Shown: in pieces, positions 1 to 12,550 of the stretch
Position numbering within the stretch: the stretch's first letter is position 1
Layout: each line of letters opens with the position of its first letter
Assembly: GCA_027257055.1 (NCBI GenBank)
Contig: JAPVLO010000097.1
Coordinates: 2,666,001 to 2,730,000, forward strand
Reading direction: 5' to 3'
Origin: Cephalopachus bancanus
Taxonomy: Eukaryota; Chordata; Mammalia; Primates; Tarsiidae
DNA: 64,000 bases
Notes under the pieces: generated by a model
Database searches by the model: none
What the model saw: the letters and a program-made list of their open reading frames with translations, nothing else
Told to the model about the DNA's origin: nothing
Program-made: the position numbers and the translations under genes

Positions 1-1829
1 CACAGGGTAGTTATATGAGCAACTTTAAAAATAACAAAGGAAAGAACAGATAGATTTATCACTGTGTCATATATATCAAAATAATTTTGTTATATTTGTA
101 AAGAGTTTTAATATGATTTAAATGTTCATATTAGAGAGAAGTAATTAGTCAATTGTACTGTGTGATCTAGAAGCTCAATAGACAAGTTAGTAGATACGGC
201 AGACAATTTGATTTACAAGTAAAGAGAGTACAGCTTGTGTTAAAAGAAAAGTGATTTACCACTTTGTTTCAGCAATAGATGTACAGTTTACACTTCACTA
301 TTGAAGTTATGAAAATCCTTCCATTTTATCCAACATTAAAAAATAAGCTTGTTAGAACTTTTTAAAAACAAAATTTGCAGTTTATTTATTAATTTCTTTC
401 TTCACTATTCAGATTTATATACTTATTTAGAATTGAAGATTAAGAGTATTATAAGGAAGTCAAAAAAAACCTCTAAATAGTTAGATTGAAAGAGTAATAT
501 TTCAAAATAAGACCAACGTTTAGACTTAATACACTCAGTATCCACATTATACACATTTTTTTTCTACTTTCCTCTGGATTCTAGTTCCCTAACATTTTCT
601 TCTTACGTTTTGTATTAAACTTTGCTTTCAGAAATCATCTCATTTATTACTGGCAATTTCTCAAGTGCTAATAAGGGTTCAAAATAAACTTAATTATAAA
701 TTGACATGGATTAAAACCTTAAACTAAATAGATTAAATCTAACAGTGAAATTACTCAGGGCAAGAAGCAGACATATTGAAGTTTCCAAGAAAAAAGTACT
801 CAAATCTGCTAGACTATGTAAAATAGATCTTTCTTCATGACACAGATAAAATGTGATCATGGTCTAACTCAGCAGTTAATGGGTATAGATGAAAACCCAA
901 GAGACACCCTAATTTGATTGTTGATGAACCTTGTTTAACAGTGGGATAAAATAAACTACGTTTTGTAATTCAGCAAACATTTACTGAATAATCAATGCAT
1001 GTAAGAAAATATGTTAGGGGTGAAATATATATAGGTTATAGAGTATGTGCTGAAACTTAAAATTTCTGATGAGGGAAATTATCTTAATAAAATACTGTAT
1101 TCAAAGAAGTATACACCAGATACCTTAAATGTGCTATAAGAATTTTATTTGAATTTGTAAGAAAGAGAAAAAAATAGCAGTGGGCTATTGAGAGAACCTG
1201 AATGGAGTGGAAAGGAGTCTGATTCTTAAACAAAAATAACCCTGATCAAAATTATGCAACCTGTCCACAAAATAAATTATTTCCAAATGATACCACATAC
1301 TCTAACAAGACTTGCATTTGTGTTTATTAATAAATGAAGCACATGAATGACGTTTGAGAGTTTCACTGGAATCCAGAATTCATGGGTAGTTTAGTGAATG
1401 ATGCAGCATCATGAATACTAATGTAACCCAGATTAAATAAATAGCATTAGGAGACAGTTGGCACAAGAAAACTTACATAGTTAAGATATAAATGTGGTCC
1501 AAAAACCCATGGCTTTGTAATGGCAGTGTTGCTACATTTCTCTTTTCTTGAGATAGGGACAGGTGAAATTAACCAGGAACATTCCACAATAAAAGACATG
1601 AAGAGATACTTTCTGGACATTACAAGAATCTTCACAAGTACTGATTAGACAATAAGCAAATACGTAACTATCTCTACCCATTATTTTAAATCCTAAATAA
1701 ATTGCTATAATCCACACAAGCCATTTTGTAATATATTTTTTCATTAACTTCTTTATATTGACAGGGGTCCCTGCAAATACTTTTGGTGAAGTTTGAGCAT
1801 TGTCACAAATCTAGTATCAATAAATAATT
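1..1829. other. AT-rich non-genic DNA, no element recognised
   Basis: Stop codons are dense in all frames and I see no gene-like frame, RNA gene or clear repeat. The stretch near 965-1000 (cagcaaacatttactgaata) faintly recalls an old mammalian dispersed repeat but is too diverged to name. A short odd-centred palindrome (atgatgcagcatcat) lies near 1400. Confidence 0.5.
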
Positions 1830-2050
1830 ACATGATAAAATAATACCTGACATTTTCCTAGTAAGTACAATATATCAGACACTCTTCGAAGAATTTTGCC
1901 TAGAATTCTCCATTTTGATGTTTAGAGCAACAGTGTAAACAAAGTGCTACTATTATCATTATCTCCTTTTAATAGTTAAGGGAATTGAAGGCAATGAGAT
2001 TTCTAGAATTCAATACAGGAGTGTTCTGTAATTCTGGCACCAAAATACTT
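1830..2050 (+). repeat. MIR-like SINE relic
   Basis: The order of motifs follows the MIR core: a 'catgtgccaggcac'-like start (atatatcagacactct), then 'ctattattatcattatctcc', then an 'aagggaattgaaggcaatgag' block equivalent to the MIR 'gaaactgaggcacagag'. Highly diverged. Recognised by eye. Confidence 0.5.
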
Positions 2051-3715
2051 TCACTCAACCTATTGATTAACAGATGTGTGTCTCCTCCCCAACTTTGCAA
2101 CTTGCTTTTTCATCTAACTGAAAACCTACAGTCCTTGGATCTAGATCTATAGGCTCTTCCAGTCTTTCTTGACCAATACCCCTTCCCAGAATCACCTATA
2201 TCTTGTAAAAATAGATAACTCTTTTAGCTTCTGACCTTCATGCTTCTGCAGAATTGATGCTCATGTGTAAAGGGCACACTTTTGAAACTCACATTCATTA
2301 TTTCTGTGCCAGCCAGCCAGTCACCAGCAATTCTCTCTCCTCTCCTCCTCCAAAATAAAATTTTAAAAACACAGAGAAAAATACCTATGCATATCAGTAA
2401 CAAAGATGGTGGGTTTCACTTACTGCAAACACACCTGAACTCTGGTCCAACCAGGTAGAAAATATGTTATTTGTGGAATATCTGCAGCTTTCTCATATCT
2501 AGACATCTTTTGGCAGGTATTAAGCATTTCTGATACTGTTTTTACACGGGAAAAATGACTTAGAAAAAATATGTCTGTAAATAGTTATTCATAGATTGAT
2601 TTTTTTACTCTTAATTTGTTAGTGGATTATTTATTGGTTTGTGGTTTCAGAGAGCAAACACCTATCACTTAAGAAAAAGCAGGTATACTAGCATACTTCC
2701 AGTTCAGTTTTATTAAGTAGAAAATATTCAATAACAATTAAATGAATCATAATGGATACACTTCACACCTCTTTATAAATATCTTTAAATAGAATTAAGT
2801 TATTTATAAAGAGATAATGGGAATTGTGGGGAGAATGTTAACTGTTAGGACAATAAATATATGGCTCCAAAGTATTTTACAAGTAAAATCTACTGTAAAA
2901 ATATTCACTATTAATATATTTTAATATCATTTACTATAGATGCAGTTTTCTAGCATTCATCTTTGAGTTCAACAGAGTTATAAAATAATTATCTTGTTAC
3001 CTTTGGAAAATAATTGGCCATTAAAAATGGGAAAACATAGTGAAATCTGCTATTTATTAAATCATTGTTTTAAAAAATCTAAATTGACAAGATTTTCAGC
3101 AGGTTTGAGTTTGGTTGCAAACTGAAGTTCCTCAATGATAAACATCTGAATAGAAAACTTGATGTTCAATATTAAACTTTAAAAAATTATAACCTTGAAT
3201 TTTCATAATGAGTATTGTGCTACCAGTTCCAACATAACAATTGATCACTTGATTTCTGATATTTTTACTAATACTTCAAGAGAAAACATGAATAATCATA
3301 TGGATAAAGGTCTATTTGGGAGAAAATTAGTTTAATTTGTCATAAGAACACAGACATAGCAATGAAATGTATCAGGAGCATTTCCTTCCTGTAATATTTA
3401 TTTTTCTTTTTTATGAGTACCTTTGAGCTTCAGTACTGCATCATCAAAGTTTGCAAATGTACTTTACACATTCATGCGATCATCCTTTCTTATTTAACTA
3501 CTTTTGCTTGTTCTAATGAAGATGTATAATATATTTGAAAAATATTATTTATATAAATGACAAAATTCCTTTCCCCCCGTCTCTGGATTTTACGAGTCTG
3601 CCATATTAATTCTATTGCTATCACTACTATTTGGAGTCCTGCTACTATTACTACTGCTGCCACCATTAACTATCACCAACACCATCATCACTACTTTTCT
3701 TTTTTCTTTGAAATA
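2051..3715. other. AT-rich non-genic DNA
   Basis: No coding frame or nameable repeat. An ACT/ATC-rich imperfect trinucleotide tract lies at about 3625-3695 (e.g. actattactactgctgcca), which by itself gives a short histidine-rich reading frame of no significance. Confidence 0.45.
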
Positions 3716-3900
3716 TTAACTTCCATTTATAAAGTACATTATAACATTTAGCCATCATAACTACTCAAGTAGGCAAATAATTAGTATCCCTATACTGAAG
3801 AAGAAAATTTGACACAGAAAGTAATTTTCTTACAATTACACAATTTAACTAAACATATTAACTATTTCAGCAGTTGTACTAATCAAGGACCAAATATACA
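3716..3900 (+). repeat. MIR-like SINE relic
   Basis: The sequence passes through 'ttataaagtacattataaca', 'ccatcataactactcaagta', 'agtatccctatactgaagaa' and 'ttacaattacacaatttaac', matching the order of the MIR body (low-order genomic phrases for 'cctcacaacaaccctatgag', 'cattttacagatgagg', 'gtcacacagctag'). Old and AT-drifted. Confidence 0.4.
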
Positions 3901-5815
3901 TACACACACAAATACATATATATTTACATGTATATTTATATATATATAATTTCTATGCAATGTGGTAAATCATAGAATAGAAATATGCACAGTGTACTAA
4001 AGGAGGAATACATAGTGTTTGCTAAGCCAGAGATTCACCATGCCTCTCTTCTTTTAAACTTCCTTGTATTGCACCATGTAGCCTCTTTCCCCAAAAATGG
4101 CTAAAAGGAATTATTGAACTGATGGCACTTAGTGATTTCTTTAAGGAGAGTAATCACATCAATGGCTTATGTCTTGGACCAGACACAATGGAGAACTAGA
4201 ATTGCCTCTAGCACTGCACTGGGTAATCGACGGCAATTTGTATCCTGTGTTTCTTTGGACCTGTTTCTTCATCCATAACATTAAAAGGAGACAATTACTT
4301 GCAGTTTTAAAATCTGATCATTTAATTGTTGGACCTGACTTTTTCTTACTGTTCTCCATTTCTCCACCTTTCTCACATCCCACTCCTGATACTGAGTCTA
4401 GAACGTGTGCTGAGGGTATACGGTAAATAAGGAAGTCAAAGTCACCTACTGCTTGTTTATTAAAGTTTTGCTCAGAGTGCCAGATCCTGTTGCTTGGTTC
4501 TGGAAGGGCTTCTATGGTCTTTCCCTTACTCTTAAATTCTCTTTACAATATTTATCCAGCAGTGACAGTGGACAAGTTGAAAAAGCACATGGAAGTAGTT
4601 TTAGCAGATCAGCTTAGAAATTGAGGCTTTATACATTGCTTTGAGGCAAGTTCTTGGTTGGGGAAAAGATTCAGTTTATCTACATAAAAGTGGTGAGTTT
4701 TTTTTTTTTATCTAAATATAAAACTGAAGACTTTCATCACTACCGCTGACCACCAGACCTTTATGTACCACCCTCTCTCTTAAGAGAAAAAAAAAAAAAA
4801 GGAAAAGCAAATCACTACGTATAGCAAAAATACCTTTCAAAAATTCTCTTTTCATCCTCTCTTAAATAAAAGTAGAAGATAGGCTGAATTCAGGCTAATA
4901 TTTCTTCCAGCTTTAACATTCTGGAAATCCATTTGGTATAAGAGCATTTCTTTATATTATATGAAAGAAGTTATGCCATGCACATAGTGATGTTTCCTTT
5001 ATGCTCCATCTAGGCAGTCATTCATTTTATTTACTTATCATGTTTTTATTGCTACACATTTTATTCTGGTGCTGGGTTTCAGCCTATTGAGATGATGTTT
5101 GCTTATATTTATCTCACTTTTTCTTCTCTTCATGCCCAACCCTCGCCTTTGAGGCCAGCTAAAAATCTCAGGTCTATAGACTTTTCTCAAATCATCTAAC
5201 ATTTCTGCGTCATCTTTTAAAACATAGCTGTTATTACCCCTCTGCTCTGTGTTTTGTTTCTACTTTAAAATTGGATTGGTGAGAGTATGCCTGAGGCAAT
5301 GAAAGACAATTATTTCTCTGATGTTCTGCTCAGGGTAATTTTTTTTTCTTTTCCTCAGAAATTCCTTTTAAAGACACGAACTCCTAGCATTTTAAGTGCT
5401 ACAAAAGTCATTGTGAAATTGTTGCCAATGTGATTTCAACATAAACACTACTAAACCTCTCGGAGAAATGCTGACAAAGTCGTCATTACCGACTAGAACG
5501 TGGAAGTAGAATATGTTTCTTCTAATGTTACAACCACATGAGACAGTTGTTAGACAAGAGATCTGAAATGCCTGCAAGAATATAATGATCATGGCGTTCA
5601 CTTTATGTGCATAAGTGCACTGACTGTCCCTTGTCATCCTACAGACTTTTTATTTGGGAGTATCTTGGCCATCAAATTTGGTAACCTGTGTCTGTGTATT
5701 GCTGGAGAAAAGACAGCTACTTACTCTGAAGTTAAAAACATAAAAATAAAAAATCGAACTCCAGGAAGTATCTTTTCCAGGTTTGACAATGACAACAACA
5801 ACAATTGCATTGACC
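3901..5815. other. Non-genic DNA with simple AT tracts
   Basis: Contains a TA/CA-rich tract at about 3895-3950, a T run at 4700-4710 and an A run at 4787-4800. The region near 4240-4290 (ctgtttcttcatccataaca) may be a minus-strand MIR scrap. No supported gene. Confidence 0.4.
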
Positions 5816-5817
5816 GT

Positions 5818-5970
5818 AGACTCTAAAATCTGAGTTTAAATCCTAGGTAACCGGATGTTAAGGCAATTTGCTAAATGTCTTCAAAATTCAAGTTTCTCCA
5901 CTTTGAATTAGAGAAAATTAATAATTAAGAAACAATTTTGGAATTATTAAGCAAGATAATGCCTACCAAT
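5818..5970 (-). repeat. MIR SINE relic, minus strand
   Basis: Reads as the complement of MIR: 'gagtttaaatcctaggt' (for gggttcgaatcccagct), then 'ttaaggcaatttgctaaatg' (for ttgggcaagttacttaacc), then 'aagtttctccactttgaatt' (for cagtttcctcatctgtaaaa). The motif order is right, the identity modest. Confidence 0.5.
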
Positions 5971-6009
5971 ACATATCGCAGAGCTAGTGTATATTATTTT
6001 TAAAAACAT

Positions 6010-6215
6010 ACATATGGAATTATGTATGCCAGCTAGTATTCTATGCTATAAATGCATAATGATATTTGTCTTATTTAACAGATAAGAGAGATAAGGTAAA
6101 TATAGTTTAGGTAACTAAGGTCACATAGCTGATGAACAAGTATGTTCACTGAGAATTTACAATTCAAACTCAGGTAGTAGAGTTCCAGAATCCAAGCTTT
6201 CAACCTATGTTTTCA
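6010..6215 (+). repeat. MIR SINE relic, plus strand
   Basis: Shows the MIR core in order: 'tatgccagctagtattctat', 'cttatttaacagataagaga', 'ggtaactaaggtcacatagc' and 'caattcaaactcaggtagta' ending in 'tccagaatccaagctttcaa'. One of the clearer MIRs here. It lies close to an oppositely oriented MIR at 5818-5970. Confidence 0.65.
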
Positions 6216-6764
6216 ATAATATCTAATCTGTGTCTAGACTTTTAAATTCTATTCCTCCTCTTGACCGGGAACCAAAGGTTTCCAATCCTTCCATAGTCCT
6301 CCTAAATATTTTGGTATGATCCCTGAATATTTTGATATTACTATCCCAAATTATTCTAAGAAAACGTATAACCCTCAATGGATTTCTAAAACGCTGATTT
6401 CCCTCATTCTTCCTTTGAACAGACTAAGCAGTTCAATAGCTCTTTAAGTGCCATGAAAATCTTTTCTCTGGCACTGAAAATGGCTTCAATTTGATAGCAG
6501 GTACTTGTGAACCAGTTTTGCTATTTCAGAGGGAACACAAAAAACCTTGGGGAAACTGATTAGGTCAAATCCCATCAACCTTCTTTGAATGGGTTTCAGT
6601 GGTTCATAGGAGTATAAAGTTAGGAAGTCTAATGGGTTTTATTTGTACCTCTGAGTACATTCCATTACTCTGCAAGATTCTATGTATACTTTTTTGGTTT
6701 ATGTTTTGTTTTGATCTCCAAGAAAAGAAAAATAACGCGGGGACCAAAGTGAGGTCCAAAGTGA
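6216..6764. other. Non-genic DNA
   Basis: No gene or recognisable repeat. An imperfect 12-bp doublet (gaccaaagtgag / gtccaaagtgag) lies at about 6742-6765, just before the duplicated L1 tail. Confidence 0.4.
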
Positions 6765-7165
6765 GTGTATACCTAACCCTGAATTGTACTTTACCTGTAC
6801 AATGGCCATGTGTATACCTAACCCTGAATTGTACTTTACATCTTTAAAATAAAAATTTTTTTTTTTTTGAGTTGGAGTCTCACTCGGTCGCCCAGACTGG
6901 AGTGCAGTGGCTGCTGCCGGCCACCGCAGCCTTGCCTGCTGGGCTCCAGCGATCCTTCCTCCTCAGCCTTCCGAGTAGCCGGAACTACAGGCAGGCGCTA
7001 CCACGCCCAGCTGTTTTTTTTTTTTTATTTATTGTAGCGATGAGGTCTCGCTGACCAGGCGGGTCTCGAACCCGCAGTCTCAGGCAATCCACTCATCTCA
7101 GCCTCCCAAGGCGTGGGATTACAGGCTGAGTCACAGAGCCCGGCTTAAAAAAAATTTTAAAGGAA
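6765..7165 (+). mobile_element. Very short L1 3' end, tail sequence duplicated, split by an Alu
   Basis: The phrase 'tacctaaccctgaattgtac' is the last part of the L1 family seen whole at 59840-59880. Here it appears twice: 30 bp are identical at 6765-6794 and 6810-6839. The segment 6793-6860 matches only the last ~70 bp of the L1 plus its 'ttaaaataaaaatttt' tail. The tail is interrupted by an Alu and resumes as 'ttaaaaaaaattttaaagg' at 7145-7163. Confidence 0.7.
6860..7144 (-). mobile_element. Alu SINE, minus strand
   Basis: Complete dimeric 7SL-derived Alu in reverse: T run, 'gagttggagtctcactc', right arm, central T-rich linker, left arm ending 'tgagtcacagagcccggc'. It sits in the A-rich tail of a short L1 end, and similar 'ttaaaa...atttt' sequences flank it (6844-6859 and 7145-7158) as probable target duplication. 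The left-arm B-box region keeps a GCGGG/CCCGC stem. Confidence 0.92.
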
Positions 7166-7955
7166 AAAGAAAAGGCAGGGAGAAGAATGAAAATGACGGT
7201 GGTTGGTTAATGAGCATTTAGTGATGGGAGGGAAGATAAGGGGAGGGGAGGAAGGTGGGGCTATGTAGATTTTGTAGCTTATTTTTGAATGTATAAAAAC
7301 TGATATTTGTCTAACTATTAGAAGAGTTTGGGGGCTTACTTTTTTCTTGATGAACATTTAAAGCAAATGCCTTGGCATTATAAAATGTCTTCATTTCATA
7401 GTTTCAATTATTATCAAAATATTGTAATCTCAAAAAGATATGGCCACTTGCTACCTACCAGTATCATAAAAGAGACAAAAGTAGTTTATCCATTTTTTTC
7501 ACATATGATGTGATGTGATGACTTTAGATTTATTCAGTCTGTTATTTGAATATTTTGAAGATATTCTTTTAATTTCTCCCTCCAAACTCACTCTTACACT
7601 CTTTTATAAGATTGCACCTTGTCTTTTAACTATCATGCTACCTCATGTAACAAAGGACAATATTATAAAAAGTCCTTTTAAACTTATCATTGGTTTTATT
7701 TGTGAGAAAGTATTAAAGTATGTTTTATTGAACACAATTGTGTTTCACCATAGCTATGACTGCATTTAATGTGGTGAAAAGAAAAATAATTTTGTAACTA
7801 TGTTTTGTTTGTCACAATCAAATGTAAAGTCAACACCTTTGTGAAGTGTATAAGGCATTATTATCATGATCATGGTGTTTATTTCACATGTACTATACTT
7901 AAGGAACAATCTTAAATAATTTGGGGTATTTGGTAATTTGATTTTTACACCATCT
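7166..7955. other. Non-genic DNA, G-rich purine patch
   Basis: A purine-rich patch (about 7160-7260, e.g. gataaggggaggggaggaag) follows the Alu. The 84-codon open frame at 7515-7769 has no recognisable motif and AT-rich composition, so I treat it as chance. Confidence 0.4.
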
Positions 7956-8105
7956 CTGTGAAAACAGTATATCAATTTATATTTGAGATTACTGAATCTT
8001 GGAGAGTTAAGTAATCTTTCCAAAGTCAGGCAAATTTGCAAGCGGAAGTCCAGACTCAATTTAGTTTAAAATTTTGCCGTTTACCCACGATATTATGCTA
8101 TCCTG
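7956..8105 (+). repeat. MIR SINE relic (3' part)
   Basis: 'ggagagttaagtaatctttc' then 'caaagtcaggcaaatttgca' then 'agcggaagtccagactcaat' and 'atattatgctatcctgactt' follow the last half of MIR in order (gaggttaagtaacttgccc, aaggtcacacagctagtaa, gcggcagagccgggattc, ctatgctatactgcc). Confidence 0.55.
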
Positions 8106-8215
8106 ACTTGAATACATTTTTTTCCTAGTCAATTCACTCTTACTTTCCTACCTCTTTTTCCCATTTATTTAATCTATCACCTGAGTCAAATATTGTATCT
8201 TGCTGAATTATATGT

Positions 8216-8248
8216 ATTTCTCTATCTATCTATCTATCTATATATATG
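8216..8248. repeat. (TCTA)n microsatellite
   Basis: About seven near-perfect tetranucleotide units (tctatctatctatctatcta) followed by TATATA. A short tandem repeat, likely variable in length. Confidence 0.9.
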
Positions 8249-9565
8249 CATAAATCCTTATGCTCACATATCTACAAAATACTAAATCTAGATGAGAATA
8301 GACAGAATATGTCAGTAACATACAGAAAATGGTAAAACTGTGGTGAATAAAAGAGAATAATGCTTACAAAGGAACAACAAATCAATTAGGAAAAAATACT
8401 AATGAGAAACAAACAAATATATAATCTCAAAATATTCCTGATATCTGAAACAATTAAAATGCTATATAAATTGCAGTCATATTTATAAACAATGTTACTC
8501 ACCTTTTAAGCCAGTAACAAACTGATCAGGTATTGAAATCCAACACGGTACTTTATATAGTCGTTAGGATATCTCCTAGTCAATTAAATTATAGTCTTTG
8601 ACCAGTAACAACATCTTTTAAATACATTTTTGTAAGTTATTTTTCTAGTTTTCTTCCTATTTTTTGCTGGAATAAAATAATACAATTTTTACAACTTAAC
8701 ACGAAATTAATTAGCAGAAACTATGTTAAATGTTCGACAAATTGTGTTTTTAGTAAAACAAAAATCCTAAAATAAGGCCCTTGTTGTTGAGAAGTCAGAC
8801 TATATTTCACTTCTGTTTAAGTTGTTGGTCTTAAAATACGGTTCTTTGGTAAAGTTTAATACATTTTTTCCCACTGATGCTGAGGAAAAACACCTTAATG
8901 CATATTACAAGTACACTACTTTTTCGTAGAATTTTATAAGCTACTCATAAAATTATGTAAACAAGTTTTGGTAGGATGGTTCATAATTCTTTATTGTTTT
9001 TTTCCTGAACATATTTATGGGCAAGATATTTGAACAAAATTCATAGCTAGAGGTGTCAAATTTTATCTAATTATAAACAAGAGCAATATTAACATTTACA
9101 ACTAAGATTTTGCTTACAGATGAAAAAATGTCTGAAGATAAATGAAGTAGGGGTTGAGAGAGATGAGATGCATGAATTTACAAATGGGTAGTGAATGGTT
9201 TGCCTTTCTGGAGTACATTATTTAGGTAACTTTTAAGATAGCATCTGTTGTCCTGGTAACCTTTTAAATCTTCTAATCAGAACATCTCACAAATGTAGGG
9301 AGGATGCTGAGTGAACAAATTTTTGGCTTCTCTATTCGTGTTCTGATGTGAGCTTTGTTCAGCTGATCTGTGAAAGAAAGACAGAATACATACATAGCAA
9401 AATAAGAAAGAGAGGATGATGTAACTATCTAAAGATCATTTGAATGCAATTTATATTCCTTCTTTAATATTAGCTTTATTTAATAGCATTGTGTAATAAG
9501 TAAAATTGTGCAAAATTAGAGAAATCTAAAAATATTAATGGAATATTGAGTGTTGGGCTTTATTT
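8249..9565. other. AT-rich non-genic DNA
   Basis: No open frame worth calling and no repeat family I can name. Confidence 0.45.
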
Positions 9566-9569
9566 TTTA

Positions 9570-9745
9570 GTCTGTTCTGTGTATTATTTCATTTAATCTC
9601 CCAAGTACTTTATGACATAGGCATTAAAATGATGCCAACTTTTCAAAACTCTGGCAAAACACCCAAAGGAAATATAGCAAGGAAGACCCAGAATAAGGAT
9701 CCAAACTCAAGTAGTATGACTACAAGGCAATATATCCTCCTTGGC
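9570..9745 (+). repeat. MIR-like SINE relic
   Basis: 'tattatttcatttaatctcc' followed by 'caagtactttatgacatagg' and later 'gaataaggatccaaactcaa' match the MIR order (tctcatttaatcctcacaac, ccctatgaggtagg, ccgggattcgaacccagg). The middle is poorly conserved. Confidence 0.5.
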
Positions 9746-10039
9746 TCAGCATTGTTTTAAATAATGATGATCTCTTTAATATTCACTTTCCAGGGGCTTT
9801 CCTTTTCATTACTGTTAAAGGTTTGCATTACCAAAACATGCTGAATTCAATGTAATATTTGGTAAGTAGGTGCTTTACTATGCTTTTATAGTTAAACCAT
9901 AAGGTTAAATGGAATATGAATGGGCTTCCATACTTAGTAGTAATCAGAGCAAAAGTGAATTTAGAGAGAGAGTAGTTTATGGTCTTTACATTCATTTGAA
10001 ACAAAAATTAGAAAGTTGAATAATGCTATTTTTTGTGGA

Positions 10040-10176
10040 AATTTTGATATGTGCATACATTCATGTATCTATCAGGAATGTCAACAGTTGTAGTTATCTG
10101 GCAAGAAATATGGCAACACTCAAGCTATCTCAAATAAAATGAGTGACCTCATATCCTGTGAACAAGCAATTGTATC

Positions 10177-10211
<35 letters not shown>

Positions 10212-10560
10212 GTTTTTTTCTCACATAGATATATTACAAGATAAGAACAAAAATGTTCCTTGCACTAATGTTTGTGGTAGAGATTTAGAATATTGTAGGA
10301 ATATGGATAGCGTATCTGTCATAGGACAGAGCACTAGGTAAAATGTAGAGGAGAGACCCAACAGTATACAAAAATAAAAGATAAAAATACGTCCTTAGTG
10401 AAAAGTTAGCTATGTGGATTGAACCTAAAGAAACACATAAATCTCAGAGAAATAAAAAGATGCAATGTGGTATATTACTATCAATATGGGTTAATAATAT
10501 CACGAAACACATTTTACTTGAACAAATGAATTCTACCCAATGGTTGTCAGTAGAATGGTA
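10040..10560 (+). mobile_element. Ancient L1 (L1M-type) ORF2 3' fragment
   Basis: Phrases such as 'gaacaagcaattgtatcttg', 'aatgttccttgcactaatgt', 'aatatggatagcgtatctgt' and 'atgcaatgtggtatattact' follow the order of the end of L1 ORF2 (gacccagcaattccactcc, atgtttattgcagcac, aatggataaataaa, tgtggtatattcatac). Heavily mutated and interrupted by a TG microsatellite. Family age inferred from divergence. Confidence 0.45.
10179..10208. repeat. (TG)n microsatellite
   Basis: About 15 perfect TG units followed by a T-rich stretch, lying inside the old L1 fragment. Confidence 0.95.
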
Positions 10561-11673
10561 GATTAATACACAAGTTGGATGAGAATCAAATCAACTCAAC
10601 AATCAAAAGAACTTCCAAGCAAGTGGTTATAATACCATGTCAAGAACTGAGGATCTGATTAACGTAACTCTTCTGCATTGTGGTTTAATTAGACCGGGAA
10701 GTTAAGGTAGAGAGGAAGAAATATTTAGTTAATGTCTTATTCAACTATCTTCTTTATATGCCTGTGTTCAAATATGTGATAGTAGTCTACTGAATCTAGG
10801 CAAGCCTGGATTCCTCATTACTAACTGACTCAAGGAAAATACCTTTTCTCTCTTTAAAGTTAGTGAGAGAAGATATTCTTATACATTTGCACGAATCTAA
10901 ATTATTGTCATATATATCCTTTGAAACCCCCAAATTGTTTTACTTTACTTAGCAGATGGCATCTTTGTATGGGGCTACCTGTTAGGTTGAACACAAGTGG
11001 GTTTCTGAGCCAAGATACATAAATACTTCATCTCCTTAGGGAATCCATCTTTTTCCTTCTCTGTTTATACTGTTTGTTAATGATCTGCCTACTAGCTCAT
11101 TTGGCATGAACATATTTCTTCATGCAGACAACCATATTGTTTCATAACAGATTGCCTGACATTTTCAAGATAAACTCCAACAGGGCACTTTTGGATCTTT
11201 TTGCCTTTATATTCAAAACAGGAGTTACTTAAATTATGCTTTTCTTTTAATGAGTTTGAAAAATTACTTTTCCTTACCTAGTCTACACTTTTCAAAAACT
11301 GTCAATTAAAGAAAAAAAAATGTTTGTTAAAATCACTTACCTTCTTACTTTTGGTGCATGACCATGATTCTAGGTAATCACATATTTTCAAGTTGATATC
11401 ACTTAAACATAAAACATGTATTGCCGCATCCTCTAATTCAATTGTCTTTGATACTCTCTCCAGACTAGTTATTCTAAGTCAACTTAAAATAGGTATCAGT
11501 TTCCCTAAATTTAAGGCTACTTCATCTTTAAAAACAAGCTCAAATGCAAGAAGAAAAGTATTTACTGTTGTTAAGCCTGATTCACTTCCTTTTTTCTATC
11601 TTTTTTGAATTCTAGTTATAATCATTTTGTTTTTACCATGATTGATAGTATATCTAGATTGGATTATCCTTCT
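10561..11673. other. Non-genic DNA
   Basis: AT-rich. No supported gene or named repeat. Open frames here are short and AT-driven. Confidence 0.45.
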
Positions 11674-11986
11674 CCTATCTTTCTTTTTTTTTTTTTTTTT
11701 GAGTTGGAGTCTCACTCTGTCGCCCAGACTGGAGTGCAGTGGCCGCTCCTGGCCACCGCAGCCTCAAGCTGCTGGACTCCAGAGATCCTTCCACCACAGC
11801 CTTCCAAGTAGCTGGAATTACAGGCATGCGCTACCATGCCCGGCTGATTTTTTTGACTTATTGTAGAGATGAGGTCACGCTGCGCAGGCGGGTCTTGAAC
11901 CTGTGGGCTCAGGCAATCCACTCACCTCAGCCTCCCAAAGGCGCGGGATTACAGGCTGAGCCACCGAACCCGGCCCCCTATCTTTC
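11674..11986 (-). mobile_element. Alu SINE, minus strand, with target duplication
   Basis: Complete reverse Alu (T run, gagttggagtctcactc, then both arms to 'ccaccgaacccggc'). The flanking 10-bp direct repeats 'cctatctttc' at 11674-11683 and 11977-11986 are a target-site duplication, so the whole insertion is delimited. The B-box stem has decayed (acctgt opposite gcgggt). Confidence 0.95.
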
Positions 11987-12550
11987 ATTTCAATTTTCTG
12001 AACTCTATACCAGCTACTAAACACAATAGCTTCAATCTGGTCACCATCCTCATAGTCCTTTTCTCTCCTTCCAGAAATATTGGATAAGGATTTTTCTTTT
12101 GTGTGGAGCCAGAATAAGACAAAGGTAAGAAACCTGTAATTCAATCACCCTACGTTATTATGTCCATTAACCCGGTTTTGGCTACATTTCTCATCTCTTC
12201 CAGAAGAAGATAACATCACTGTACATTACAACTTGGGAACTCTTACCATATTTTGTTATGTCTTACTGAGGTAGTCTTCAAATTAGAATTTCTTCCATTT
12301 TACAGAGAGAGACAGAGACAGAGAAATAACATGTTATATACATATGTTACATATAAATACATATATTTTTAAAAAGTCTTTTTTTTAAGAAAATATATGT
12401 TCAATAAATAATTTATAAAAACAGAGACTGTACGAAGATTTTTTTAAAATCTCAAATTCAACAAGTCTTAAGATTTTTGTTTTTGATAGTATTTTTTTTT
12501 TCAGAATACGTAATGGGCAACAAAATGTACTGCTGGACAATTTACCTTTT
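11987..12550. other. Non-genic DNA between two Alus
   Basis: Includes a short GAGACA-rich patch at about 12306-12325. No gene seen. Confidence 0.4.
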
